The translations under genes and the position numbers were made by a program. The notes below the pieces were generated by a model. That model was given only the letters and a program-made list of their open reading frames with translations. It did not search any database and had not been told where the DNA came from. Shown piece after piece: positions 27,126 through 35,261 of a stretch of DNA of 58,813 nucleotides. Every line of letters begins with the position of its first letter. Within the stretch, counting starts at the first letter, position 1. Source of the stretch: Actinokineospora sp. NBRC 105648 (GTDB lineage: Bacteria; Actinomycetota; Actinomycetes; Mycobacteriales; Pseudonocardiaceae); contig NZ_BSTR01000050.1 in NCBI RefSeq assembly GCF_030269645.1, positions 1 through 58,813 of the forward strand, written 5' to 3'.

Positions 27126-27155
27126 GGGAAACACGCGGGAAGCGCGGGCGCAGGC

Positions 27156-27728
27156 TCAGACAACAGCCAAGCCCAGGAAGTTGGCCAGCATCGCCGAGCC
27201 CTTCACCGTCGTGATGCTCTCCGGGTGGAACTGCACCCCCTGCACCGGCAACGACCGGTGCCGCAACCCCATCAGATAACCGTCATCCAACGAGCGAGCG
27301 GTGCCGATCAGTTCGTCAGGCAGCGGCTCATCGACGACGATCGAGTGGTATCGGGTCACCACGAGCTGGTCCGGCAGGCCCTCGAACACTCCCTGTGCGT
27401 CGTGGTCGATCACGCTGGTGCGGCCGTGCATGAGGTTGTCCGCCAGCCGGACTGCGCCGCCGAAGGCGAGGGCGATCGCCTGGTGTCCCAGGCAGACGCC
27501 GAGCAGCGGTACCTCGCCGGCGAAGTGGTGCACCAGGTCGACGTGGCCGGAATCGGCCGGGTGGCCGGGGCCGGGGCCGAGCACGACCGCCGACGGGTTC
27601 AGCGCGGCCAGCTCGTCGGGGGTGCGGGTGCCCGAGCGCACGACGGTGGTCGGCACCCCCAGCTCGCGCAGGTACTGGTCGATGATGTGGACGAAACTGT
27701 CGTAGGCGTCCACCAGCAGTACGGTCAC
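27156..27728 (-). CDS. trpG: Anthranilate synthase component II, glutamine amidotransferase
   Basis: 190 residues, class I amidotransferase. The nucleophile Cys is in LLGVCLGHQAIALAFGG, with VVLGPGPGHPADSG before it and the His/Glu pair in VQFHPESITT. It releases ammonia from glutamine for TrpE. It starts at GTG 27728, overlapping the trpE stop as GTGA, so the two subunits are coupled. Canonical length. It could in principle serve a PabB-type enzyme, but pairing with the adjacent trpE makes TrpG the sensible call. Confidence 0.93.
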   Translation of the reverse strand: MTVLLVDAYDSFVHIIDQYLRELGVPTTVVRSGTRTPDELAALNPSAVVLGPGPGHPADSGHVDLVHHFAGEVPLLGVCLGHQAIALAFGGAVRLADNLMHGRTSVIDHDAQGVFEGLPDQLVVTRYHSIVVDEPLPDELIGTARSLDDGYLMGLRHRSLPVQGVQFHPESITTVKGSAMLANFLGLAVV

Positions 27729-29182
27729 CTGAGCTCCGCTCCGGTCAGCGCCCAGTAGCCAGCGCCCATCTTGGCCAGGGTCTCGTCCCACTCCGCCGCC
27801 GGGTCCGACAGCGCGACCACGCCGGCCGAGCTCTGCGTGGAGTAGGTGCCGTCCGGGGACTGGACGATCGTGCGGATGCACAGCGCCAGCTCGGAGAAGC
27901 CGCGCGGGTCGATCAGGCCGATCGCGCCCGCGTACGGGCCGCGCCTGCGGACCTCGATGCCGTCGATGATCTGCATCGCCCGCACCTTCGGCGCGCCGGT
28001 CATCGTGCCCGCCGGGAAGGTCGCGCACAGCGTGTCCCACACGTCCATGCCCGCCGCGAGCTCGCCGGAGACGGTGGAGACCAGGTGGAACACGTGGGAG
28101 AACGCCTCGACCGCCATCAGCTCGTCCACCGCCAGGGTGCCCGGGCGGCACACCCGGCCGATGTCGTTGCGGCACAGGTCGACCAGCATCACGTGCTCGG
28201 CCTGCTCCTTGACGCTGGCCACCAGCTCCTTGATCCGGCGCTCGTTGTCCACGCCGGTCGGGTCGCGGCGGGTGGTGCCCGCGATCGGCCGCATCACGAT
28301 GCGCCCGCCGCGCACGCGGAAGTGCAGTTCCGGGCTGGCGCCGATCAGGGTCGTGCCCGCCTGCCGGGTCAGGTACATGTACGGCGAGGGGTTGCGGCTG
28401 CGCAGCCGTCGGTAGACCGCGAGCGGCGTGAGCGGGGTTCGCACGTCGATCCGGTGCCCGACCTGGATCTGGTAGACGTCGCCGATCCGCACGTGGTGCA
28501 GGCAGCGCTTCACCCAGTCCAGGAACGTGTCCCGGTCGACGGTGTCCTCGACCGACTCCGGCGGGGGAGCGGGCGGGACGCCGACGGGCTCGGCGGTGAG
28601 CTCGCGCAGCCAGTCGGCGCCGCGCGGGGTGGGCAGGTCCGGGCCGGCCGCGGTGATCACGGTGGGGGTGCTCCCGTCCCGCTCGAACCACACCGTCTGC
28701 TGGTAGAGGGTGACGGTGACGTCGGGGGTGCTCGGGGCCGAGGTCCGCTCGGGCAACTCCTCCATCAGGGCCGCCGCGTCGTAGCCCACCGAGGTCAGGA
28801 ACCCGAAGGCGAAGCGGTCGGCCGGGATGTCGGTGGTGACGTCGAAGGCGTCCATGGCGGTGCGCAGCAGGTCCCACACCGCGGCGGCGTTCGGCGGGCC
28901 GCCGCGGCCGGTGTGCCAGTCGCAGTGCGCGCGCAGGGCCGCGGCGGCGGCGCCGTCGCCGGAGACCTCGACCCGGTCGCCGGTCACCGTGATCTCGGCC
29001 AGCCTGCCGAACCCGACGACCGTCGGCGCCGGGTCGTCCACCGAGTGCAGGTCCTCCAGCAGGAAGACCTCGTCGGCGCCCAGCCGCTCGCGCAGCGCGG
29101 CGTAGAGCGCGAGCGCGTCCGGTGCCCGCGGCGCGACGGCCGCGGCGGTGACGACCACCGGTGGTCGAGGTGGTGTGGACAT
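27725..29182 (-). CDS. trpE: Anthranilate synthase component I with altered feedback motif
   Basis: 485 residues. The chorismate-binding domain is complete: NPSPYMYL, RPIAGTTRRDPTG, LVDLCRNDIGRV, FPAGTMTGAPKVRAM and YAGAIG. Near the N-terminus the LLES motif, whose Ser helps bind tryptophan for feedback inhibition, reads FLLEDLHSVDD, with Asp44 in the Ser place. Substitution of that Ser desensitises TrpE enzymes in well-studied bacteria, so this enzyme may keep working at high tryptophan, as a biosynthetic cluster needs. It diverges from the DAHP synthase gene across an operator candidate. PabB or ADIC synthase is less likely given the trp neighbours. Confidence 0.93.
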   Translation of the reverse strand: MSTPPRPPVVVTAAAVAPRAPDALALYAALRERLGADEVFLLEDLHSVDDPAPTVVGFGRLAEITVTGDRVEVSGDGAAAAALRAHCDWHTGRGGPPNAAAVWDLLRTAMDAFDVTTDIPADRFAFGFLTSVGYDAAALMEELPERTSAPSTPDVTVTLYQQTVWFERDGSTPTVITAAGPDLPTPRGADWLRELTAEPVGVPPAPPPESVEDTVDRDTFLDWVKRCLHHVRIGDVYQIQVGHRIDVRTPLTPLAVYRRLRSRNPSPYMYLTRQAGTTLIGASPELHFRVRGGRIVMRPIAGTTRRDPTGVDNERRIKELVASVKEQAEHVMLVDLCRNDIGRVCRPGTLAVDELMAVEAFSHVFHLVSTVSGELAAGMDVWDTLCATFPAGTMTGAPKVRAMQIIDGIEVRRRGPYAGAIGLIDPRGFSELALCIRTIVQSPDGTYSTQSSAGVVALSDPAAEWDETLAKMGAGYWALTGAELR

Positions 29183-29205
29183 GGCGCCCCCCGCATTCCA
29201 TTCGC

Positions 29206-29234
29206 GTGAACCAGGTCCACGGCAGTGAACCAGG
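29206..29234. repeat. Direct repeat GTGAACCAGG x2 upstream of trpE
   Basis: Two exact copies at 29206-29215 and 29225-29234, 19 bases apart and directly next to the inverted repeat at 29240. Two turns of helix apart, this may be a second regulator site or a -35/operator region for trpE. Confidence 0.45.
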
Positions 29235-29239
29235 CACCG

Positions 29240-29264
29240 GGGAAATGCGGCCAGACCATTTCCC
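29240..29264. promoter_or_regulatory. Operator candidate: GGGAAATG-N9-CATTTCCC
   Basis: Inverted repeat in the trpE/DAHP synthase divergent promoter. Both arms are identical to the site at 25148-25171; the spacer is one base longer. Presence in both divergent trp promoters of the cluster argues for a shared regulator. Confidence 0.7.
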
Positions 29265-29382
29265 GACCCGCTGACCGGACCACTCGGCGAACTCATTGCG
29301 GCCCGTTCACCGGATGTGCTGACCTGGTGGTGAAATCGAACACCGGCTCCCGTGCCCCGCGCACCTCGGCGAAAAGGTCGTC

Positions 29383-30720
29383 ATGAATTCCGAACTGCTG
29401 GAACTCGCCCCGGAGTCCTGGCGGGGACTGCCCGCCGCCCACCAGCCGCAGTGGCCCGACGCCGCCGCGCTGGCCGAGGTGGTGCGCAGGCTCGGCGCCG
29501 CCCCCGGCCTGGTCACCGCGGCCGAGTGCGACGACCTGCGCGACCGGCTCGGCGCGGTGGCCCGCGGCGAGGCGTTCGTGCTGCAGGGCGGCGACTGCGC
29601 GGAGACCTTCGACGGCGTCGGCCCGGAGGCGATCCGCAACAAGCTCAAGACCCTGCTGCAGATGGCCGTCGTGTTCACCTACGCGGGCTCGGTGCCGGTG
29701 GTCAAGATCGGCCGGATCGCCGGGCAGTACGCCAAGCCGCGGTCCAACCCGGTCGAGACGGTCGACGGCCGCACCCTGCCGGTGTACCGCGGCGACGCCG
29801 TCAACGGCCTGCCGTTCGAGGCCGCCGCGCGCACCCCGGACCCCGAACGGCTGTGGCGGGTCTACGAGTCCTCCGCGCGCACCCTGGAACTCGTGCGCTC
29901 CTACACCCACGACGGCTACGCAGGTCTGGACCAGTTGCACCGCTGGAACCGCGACTTCGTGGCCGCCTCACCCGCGGGCGCGCGCTACGAGGAACTCGCC
30001 TACGAGATCGACAAAGCGCTGCGGTTCATGCGCGCCTGCGGCGCTCAGCCCGCGGAGCTGCGCTCGGTGGAGCTGTTCGCCAGCCACGAGGGCCTGCTGC
30101 TCGACTACGAGGGCGCGCTCACCCGGGTCGACCCGGCCTCCGGCGGCCACTACGCGACCAGCGGCCACATGCTGTGGGTCGGCGAACGCACCCGCGCCCT
30201 CGACGGCGCCCACATGGCCTACTTCGCGGGCATCGACAACCCCATCGGCGTCAAGCTCGGCCCGGGCACGACGCCGGAGCAGGTCGTCGGCTACGTCGAG
30301 CACCTCAACCCCGACCGGGTGCCGGGCAGGCTGACGTTCATCACCAGGATGGGCGCGGGCGCGGTCCGCGATCGCCTACCCGCCCTGGTATCGGCCGCCG
30401 AGTCGGTGTCGGCCGGGGTGGTGTGGGTGTGCGATCCCATGCACGGCAACACCTTCACCGCGCCCAGCGGCCACAAGACCCGGCTCTTCGCCGACATCCT
30501 GGCCGAGGTGCGCGGGTTCTTCGACGTGCACCGCGCACTGGGCACCCACCCCGGCGGCGTGCACGTCGAGTTCACCGGGGACGACGTCACCGAGTGCGTC
30601 GGCGGCGGCAACGAGATCCTGCTCGACGACCTGCTCGGCCGCTACGAGTCCGCCTGCGACCCCCGGCTCAACCGCAGCCAGTCGCTGGACCTGGCCTTCG
30701 AGGTCGCCGAACTCCTCTGA
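29383..30720 (+). CDS. Type II DAHP synthase
   Basis: 445 residues, plant-like class II enzyme. VLQGGDCAETF, PVVKIGRIAGQYAKPRS, HEGLLLDYE, NPIGVKLGP, CDPMHGNT and HVEFTGDDVTECVGG cover the known substrate and metal sites. It catalyses the first shikimate step from PEP and erythrose 4-phosphate. Slightly shorter than the housekeeping mycobacterial AroG at the N-terminus, as in antibiotic-cluster (PhzC-like) versions; lower feedback control is therefore possible but not shown. AAAGG precedes ATG 29383. It marks the right end of the precursor-supply part of the cluster. Confidence 0.93.
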   Translation: MNSELLELAPESWRGLPAAHQPQWPDAAALAEVVRRLGAAPGLVTAAECDDLRDRLGAVARGEAFVLQGGDCAETFDGVGPEAIRNKLKTLLQMAVVFTYAGSVPVVKIGRIAGQYAKPRSNPVETVDGRTLPVYRGDAVNGLPFEAAARTPDPERLWRVYESSARTLELVRSYTHDGYAGLDQLHRWNRDFVAASPAGARYEELAYEIDKALRFMRACGAQPAELRSVELFASHEGLLLDYEGALTRVDPASGGHYATSGHMLWVGERTRALDGAHMAYFAGIDNPIGVKLGPGTTPEQVVGYVEHLNPDRVPGRLTFITRMGAGAVRDRLPALVSAAESVSAGVVWVCDPMHGNTFTAPSGHKTRLFADILAEVRGFFDVHRALGTHPGGVHVEFTGDDVTECVGGGNEILLDDLLGRYESACDPRLNRSQSLDLAFEVAELL

Positions 30721-30728
30721 GTCCCCAG

Positions 30729-30758
30729 CCGTGGGTGCGGTGATCGCCGCACCCACGG
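30729..30758. terminator. Rho-independent-like terminator hairpin
   Basis: Perfect 12-bp GC-rich stem (30729-30740 with 30747-30758) and a 6-base loop, eight bases after the DAHP synthase stop and between convergent genes. No U run, as usual for actinobacteria. Confidence 0.75.
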
Positions 30759-30838
30759 CCCCGCCCCACTGTCTGGCGATGTTCGCGGAGCGGGATCGAC
30801 AATCTGTCTCATGTGGACAGTCATCAGTGCCCGCTCGA

Positions 30839-31306
30839 TCAGCCGCCGCCCGCCGCCGATTCCAGCGCGAGTGAACGCAAGAACGCGGCCTGGTCGACCA
30901 TCGTGTTCACCGGGAGGTCGGTGAAGTAGCCGACCTCCTCGGTCTGCTCGGAGCTACCGGGCACACCCTCGACGATGTCGGCGGCGAACACGATCCCGAC
31001 CGGCCACCCGCGATAACCCCCGTCGTGCAGGTGTGGGTATTCGACGTAACCGAGCTGCTCGCCCACCGCCACCACGACACGCAGCTCGTTCAGCGCGACC
31101 CGCCGCACGGCCGCCGTCAGCGATTCCCCGAAGTACACCGTTCCGCCGGGCAGGTGCCACTGCCCCAGACAGGGTTCGATACCCCGCTTGGTCAACAGGA
31201 TCCCCGCGTCGGTCCGGACGAGCACCTCGACCGCGAGGCGCGGTACCCGGCCGTAGATCTCATCGAACTGGCTCCGCGACAGCGGAAACGCCCCATCGGC
31301 CGACAT
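30839..31306 (-). CDS. Nudix hydrolase, GDP-mannose mannosyl hydrolase-like
   Basis: 155 residues. The Nudix box region reads GGTVYFGESLTAAVRRVALNEL, with several Glu of the standard box replaced; the pattern resembles the altered box of GDP-mannose mannosyl hydrolases (RLTMAEL type). QWHLPGGT and the RGIEP region support the fold. Start ATG 31306. It is convergent with DAHP synthase and not obviously linked to the pathway. Substrate is uncertain because the box is degenerate. Confidence 0.75.
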   Translation of the reverse strand: MSADGAFPLSRSQFDEIYGRVPRLAVEVLVRTDAGILLTKRGIEPCLGQWHLPGGTVYFGESLTAAVRRVALNELRVVVAVGEQLGYVEYPHLHDGGYRGWPVGIVFAADIVEGVPGSSEQTEEVGYFTDLPVNTMVDQAAFLRSLALESAAGGG

Positions 31307-31471
31307 GGCGCCAGGCTAGCAGGGCCCCGCATCGCGACTCGATCCTTCGCCGACCTCGCCCTCCGCCACCGGGCGGCGGGATCGAGGCCGGGCCCGCCCC
31401 GACGCGCGAACCCGGTAACGGGCACGATGGTGTGGTCGACACCATGGGTGAACCGCCGAGGAGGAACGCGA

Positions 31472-32002
31472 GTGGACGTGCGCCGCACCCGGACCCTGCT
31501 GATCGGTGCGCTGCTGGTAGGGGCCGCGGTAACGGGCTGCGCGCCGGTCCGGGGCACGGCCGTGCCCGCACCCGGCCCGACCGCGGGCAGGCAGTCCAGC
31601 TCGCGCAACCCCACCACCACCGGTTCGAGGCAGTCCACCAGACCGAGCGTCCCGTCCACCATCTCACGCCCCACGAGCTCCCGGACCAGCGGCGGCCCGA
31701 CGTCCACGCCGACCACCGGCCCCACCGCCGTCGTACGGGCGTACTTCGACGCGATCAACGCGCGCGACTACCGCCGGGCATGGGACATCGGTGGCAAGAA
31801 CACCGGCAAACCATACGCGGACTTCGCCGCAGGCTTCGCCACAACCGATCACGACGTCATCACCATCCAATCGGTGAACGGCCCCACGGTGACCGCCACC
31901 CTCACCGCCCACCAAACCGATGGAACCCAGAAGACCTTCCAGGGCACCTACACCGTCACCGGCGACACCATTACCCGCTTCGAGGTCCGGGCCACCGGCT
32001 GA
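31472..32002 (+). CDS. Small secreted lipoprotein
   Basis: 176 residues. The signal sequence VRRTRTLLIGALLVGAAV ends in a VTGC lipobox, then a Ser/Thr/Pro-rich linker of about 60 residues, then a compact domain (VVRAYFDAINARDYRRAWDIGG) that looks like an NTF2/SnoaL-like cone fold often found in mycobacterial and actinomycete lipoproteins. GTG 31472 is chosen because it sits directly before the signal peptide with GAGGAGGAA upstream. Extracytoplasmic, function unknown. Confidence 0.75.
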   Translation: MDVRRTRTLLIGALLVGAAVTGCAPVRGTAVPAPGPTAGRQSSSRNPTTTGSRQSTRPSVPSTISRPTSSRTSGGPTSTPTTGPTAVVRAYFDAINARDYRRAWDIGGKNTGKPYADFAAGFATTDHDVITIQSVNGPTVTATLTAHQTDGTQKTFQGTYTVTGDTITRFEVRATG

Positions 32003-32100
32003 CAGTCCACTAGGGACACTGCGGTATCGACCAAGGCGCCCGGCTCCAGTCGCGATCAACTCCCAAGCCCGCTGCGCGACCTCGGCCCCACCCGCCAAAC

Positions 32101-32287
32101 CTCAGCGGAGAGACACACCCCGCTGGTACCGCAACCAAAGGCCGCCCACCACCACCACCACCACCACCCCGCCCACTCACTCACCCACCCACCCAACCGC
32201 AGCGGATAGCCCGACACCTCTGGTACGCAACAAGATCCCGCCCCCGCCGGTACCGCAGCGGTGAGGCCGACCACGCTGGAACGCAAC
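32101..32287 (+). repeat. Three copies of a 35-base head module
   Basis: Units at 32101-32135, 32197-32231 and 32253-32287 each start with CAGCGG or CCGCAGCGG and end with CTGG(T/A)ACGCAAC or a close variant. The third continues into the terminal inverted repeat of family 2. The same module precedes the copies at 33417 and (reversed) near 164. So the head can exist without the rest of the element. Confidence 0.65.
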
Positions 32288-32476
32288 ACCCGCTACGGAT
32301 GCTCGATCTAGTGGACTCGCTTCGTGTGGGGGAGGAGTACCGCTAAACTTGACCGGTGGTGGGGAATGCCCTTCACCCGCCCTTTTTTCGCCACCGCGGT
32401 GCTCTAGGGGCCCCGCGCGAAGTGAGTTCACTAGATCGAGCCCCCGCTCTTACCCGGGCAACGAAGACGGCAACGC
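32253..32476 (+). repeat. MITE-like repeat family 2, copy 2
   Basis: The core 32301-32441 (141 bases) has terminal inverted repeats, GCTCGATCTAGTGGACTC at the left and its near-complement at the right (22 of 24 positions). The interior is non-coding with a T-rich stretch. A head module precedes it and an arm ending GGGCAACGAAGACGGCAAC follows. Copy 3 is about 90 percent identical by eye. Confidence 0.8.
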
Positions 32477-32619
32477 CGAAGCGAGCCCAAGCCCACGCTC
32501 GAAACCCAGGCCAGGCGTCACAACAAGCCGAGCCCCCCGAGCCAGGTCCACATGCAGACTGTCGGTGCTCGCGCTTATCGTGGTCCCACCTGGACCCAAC
32601 GCCGAGGAGCACCAGCACC

Positions 32620-33171
32620 ATGACCACGCTGAGCGACCGCCCGAACACCGCCCTGCTGATCATCGACGTCCAGAACGACGTCGTGGCCGCCGCCCACGAC
32701 CGCGACGGCGTCATCGCCAACATCGCCACCCTGGTCGACCGGGCGCGGGCGAAGGACGTCCCGGTCGTCTGGGTCCAGCACTCCGACGCGGGCATGCCCA
32801 GGGATACCGAGGGCTGGCGCTACGTCCCCGAGCTCACGCAGGGGGAGTCGGAGCCGGTGGTGCACAAGCACTACGGCGACTCCTTCGAGGACACCGACCT
32901 GGAGTCCATCCTCGCCGCGGCCAAGGTCGGCCACCTGGTCGTCGCGGGCGCCCAGACCGACGCCTGCATCCGCTCCACCCTGCACGGCGCCGTGGTCCGG
33001 GGCTACGACGCCACCCTGGTCAGCGACGCCCACACCACCGAAGACCTCAGCCAGTGGGGCGCCCCCGCTCCCGACAAGGTCATCGCCCACACCAACCTCT
33101 ACTGGCAGCACCACAACGCCCCCGGCCGCAACGGCGGAACAACCACCACCGACACCGTCGACTTCGGCTGA
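32620..33171 (+). CDS. Cysteine hydrolase, isochorismatase/nicotinamidase superfamily
   Basis: 183 residues. The catalytic triad is visible: Asp16 in LLIIDVQNDV, Lys83 in VVHKHYGDSF and Cys116 in AGAQTDACIRST. A cis-peptide VVAGAQ precedes the nucleophile, as in the family. It probably hydrolyses an amide or vinyl ether in the cytoplasm; the substrate cannot be read from sequence. The gene stands alone and is bracketed by direct copies of repeat family 2, which could have moved or duplicated with it. Confidence 0.88.
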   Translation: MTTLSDRPNTALLIIDVQNDVVAAAHDRDGVIANIATLVDRARAKDVPVVWVQHSDAGMPRDTEGWRYVPELTQGESEPVVHKHYGDSFEDTDLESILAAAKVGHLVVAGAQTDACIRSTLHGAVVRGYDATLVSDAHTTEDLSQWGAPAPDKVIAHTNLYWQHHNAPGRNGGTTTTDTVDFG

Positions 33172-33225
33172 CCCCAGCCGCTCACTCCCACTTCCAGTCA
33201 CAGGCGGGAGGATGTGAAAGGGGCG

Positions 33226-33368
33226 GGTGGGGACGGAAAGTGGGAGATTCCTGCGGGGTGGGAACAAAGTAGGGATGCCGCAGGTGGAGAAAGAACGTGG
33301 GGGTACCCGCGGGTGGGAAACGTAGGTGGGATGCCCGCAGGTCGAGAAGGAAGGTGGGGAAGCACGAG
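33226..33368 (+). repeat. Degenerate tandem repeat, five units of 28-30 bases
   Basis: Units start near 33226, 33256, 33284, 33312 and 33341. The approximate unit is GGTGGGAA, a purine stretch, GGTGGGAT, then CCCGCAG. Divergence between neighbours is about 30 percent. Strongly purine-rich on the plus strand. It may be a slippage-derived spacer or a regulator-binding array. Confidence 0.6.
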
Positions 33369-33416
33369 GGAGAAAGAAGAGCAGGGGCACGCGGAGATCC
33401 GCAACCACCCGTCAAG

Positions 33417-33639
33417 CCGCAGCGGTCAGGCCGGCCACGCTGCTACGCAACGCCCGCTACGGATGCTCGATCTAGTGGACTCGCTTCGTGTGGGGGAGGA
33501 GTGCCGCTAAACTTGCCGTGTGGTGGGGAATGCCCTTCACCCGCCCTTTTTTCGCCACCGCGGTGCTCTAGGGGCCCCGCGCGAAGTGAGTTCACTAGAT
33601 CGAGCCCACGCTTGTAACTCGGGCAACGAAGACGGCAAC
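33417..33639 (+). repeat. MITE-like repeat family 2, copy 3
   Basis: Same layout as copy 2: head module, core 33465-33605 of 141 bases with terminal inverted repeats, then the GGGCAACGAAGACGGCAAC tail. Direct orientation relative to copy 2, so the two copies bracket the cysteine hydrolase gene. Confidence 0.8.
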
Positions 33640-33773
33640 CCCCGGCCCAGGCAACGAAGAAGCGATCAAGCGCAACGGTGCGCTCAGCGCACACCACAGG
33701 TCGCGGTCAGCCATGGACCCCAGACCAGGACAATCCTACGGTCCACTCCCACCCCCCGACGGGAGAACCGAGC

Positions 33774-35045
33774 ATGGCGGACCTACCGGCCTGGCAAGCA
33801 CTCAACCCCCAAGACCGCGTCAACCGCCTCTCGACCACCATCAAGAGCGCCGAGTCCTCCGCCCACGGCGACTGGATCAGCGTCACCTCCGATACCTCCC
33901 ACGGCCCAGGCGTCCTCGCCGGTGTCCCCTTCTCCGTCAAGGACAACATCGACGTCCGCGGCTTCGCCACCACCGCGGGCAGCCGGTTGCTCGACGACAC
34001 CCCGGCGACCGCCGACGCCAGTGTCGTGAGTGTCCTGCGGGACGCCGGGGCGGTGGTCGTCGGCAAGGCGAACCTGCACGAGCTCGCGTTCGGCATCACG
34101 AGCAACAACGGGGCGTTCGGCCCGGTGCGCAACCCGGTGGACCCGGCTCGGTCGGCTGGGGGGTCGAGTGGCGGCAGCGCGGTCGGGGTCGCCCTCGGTG
34201 TCGTGCCGTTCGCCCTGGGAACCGACACCGGTGGCTCGGTGACGATCCCGGCGTCGTTCTGCGGTGTGGTCGGGTTTCGCCCGTCCACCGGCCGTTACGC
34301 CGGTGACGGTGTGGTGAACCTGTCCACTAGCCGCGACACCATCGGTGTCCTCGCGCGCACGGTGCGCGACATCAGCACCGTCGACGAGGTCATCACCGGC
34401 GAGCCCGCCGCCCCCGAGTCTGTCGCGGGTCTGCGGATCGGGTTGCCGCGCAGCCGTTTCCGGGACCTCGACCCGGAGGTCGCGCGGGTCGTCGCCGACT
34501 TCCTGTCCACAGTGGAGCGAACAGCGCGACTGGTCGAACTGGACCTGGCCGATGACATCGAGGTGGGCGCGGGCAACGACCTGGTGTTCTTCGAGGCGCC
34601 ACACCTGCTCGCCCGCCGGGTGCGGGTCGAGCGGGCGCGGTGGCTGGAGCGGATCGCCTCCCCGGACGTCCGGGCCCTGGTCGAGTCGATGTGCTCGGCC
34701 CCGATCACCCCCGACGCCTACCAGGCCGCCCGGGCCGCCCGCTGGCGGTTGCGGCGCACCTACGCCGAGGCGTTCCGCCGGGTGGACGTCATCCTGAGCC
34801 CCACCTGCCCGGTGCCGCCGCCGCTGCTCGGCGAGGACGACGTGATCACCCTCAACGGCAGGCAAGTCCCCGTCTTCCCGACCGTCACCCGCAACGTCAG
34901 CCCCGGCACGGTCGCGGGTCTCCCGATGCTCTCGCTGCCCGCGGGCAGCACCTCGACCGGTCTCCCGGTCGGCGTGCTCCTGGAAGCCCACCCGTTCGCG
35001 GACACCCGACTGCTGCGCGTCGCGGAGACCCTCGGGCACTCCTGA
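33774..35045 (+). CDS. Amidase-signature hydrolase, indoleacetamide/mandelamide amidase-like
   Basis: 423 residues. The Ser-cisSer-Lys triad is visible: Lys56 in FSVKDNID, Ser131 in AGGSSGGSA and Ser155 in GTDTGGSVTIPA. NLHELAFGITSNNGAFGPVRNP and the PSTGRYAGDGV segment closely recall indoleacetamide and mandelamide hydrolases. With a tryptophan cluster nearby, an indole-acetamide-type substrate is tempting but unproven. GGGAGA precedes ATG 33774. Cytoplasmic, no signal peptide. Confidence 0.88.
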   Translation: MADLPAWQALNPQDRVNRLSTTIKSAESSAHGDWISVTSDTSHGPGVLAGVPFSVKDNIDVRGFATTAGSRLLDDTPATADASVVSVLRDAGAVVVGKANLHELAFGITSNNGAFGPVRNPVDPARSAGGSSGGSAVGVALGVVPFALGTDTGGSVTIPASFCGVVGFRPSTGRYAGDGVVNLSTSRDTIGVLARTVRDISTVDEVITGEPAAPESVAGLRIGLPRSRFRDLDPEVARVVADFLSTVERTARLVELDLADDIEVGAGNDLVFFEAPHLLARRVRVERARWLERIASPDVRALVESMCSAPITPDAYQAARAARWRLRRTYAEAFRRVDVILSPTCPVPPPLLGEDDVITLNGRQVPVFPTVTRNVSPGTVAGLPMLSLPAGSTSTGLPVGVLLEAHPFADTRLLRVAETLGHS

Positions 35046-35051
35046 CCAGCG

Positions 35052-35261
35052 TCACCGGTCCCGGCTCACCCGGTGGTGGATCACCAGCAGCACGACGCAC
35101 AGCAGCGTCACCCCACCGGCGACCATCCGCGTCGTCAGGTCGATCCCCATCGGGAACCCGATCGAGTTGATCGCCGCGCTGACCACCAGCACCGACCACA
35201 GCGCCCCCGGGATGACCGCCCCGCGCCGGTGGTCCTTGTCCACACCACTCTGATTTCCCAT
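35052..35261 (-). CDS. Small membrane protein with two helices
   Basis: 69 residues with two predicted membrane helices (about 18-37 and 43-62) and a charged C-terminus (HHRVSRDR). It has no family I recognise. The stop is only seven bases from the convergent amidase stop. Length and composition fit the many small two-helix actinobacterial membrane proteins. Confidence 0.5.
   Translation of the reverse strand: MGNQSGVDKDHRRGAVIPGALWSVLVVSAAINSIGFPMGIDLTTRMVAGGVTLLCVVLLVIHHRVSRDR

Larger units (their letters stand above)
26631..27155. other. Intergenic region holding inverted element copies B and C
   Basis: 525 bases between two genes that read toward each other. It is almost filled by two inverted copies of the variable-stem element (26676-26795 and 26996-27125), so that their outer flanks also pair. 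The roughly 200 bases between them are G-rich then mixed, with no recognisable gene. Confidence 0.6.
32003..32619. other. Intergenic repeat-rich region
   Basis: Contains a run of CCA triplets (about 32147-32168), three copies of a 35-base head module and one complete copy of repeat family 2, then about 140 bases before the cysteine hydrolase gene. No gene is recognised. Confidence 0.6.
33172..33773. other. Intergenic region with tandem repeat and repeat family 2 copy 3
   Basis: Holds the degenerate 28-30-base tandem array (33226-33368), then the third copy of family 2 (33417-33639). The last 130 bases form the leader of the amidase gene. No gene recognised. Confidence 0.6.

Noticed and set aside
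26643..27134. Small similar peptides (LSRRERCLD... PVFWLRMECRG type) encoded by element copies A, B and C
   Set aside because: The similarity follows from the conserved DNA of the repeats; the variable arms break the frame's conservation and no ribosome binding site is consistent between copies.
27156..29237. A fused TrpE-TrpG protein in one frame
   Set aside because: The long frame ends in TrpG, but its upstream part is the wrong frame of trpE. The real trpE stop overlaps the trpG GTG, so there are two coupled genes, not a fusion.
32147..32168. CCA triplet run as a possible CRISPR-like or coding repeat
   Set aside because: Only a short simple-sequence tract with no spacers; no CRISPR array is present anywhere in the window.
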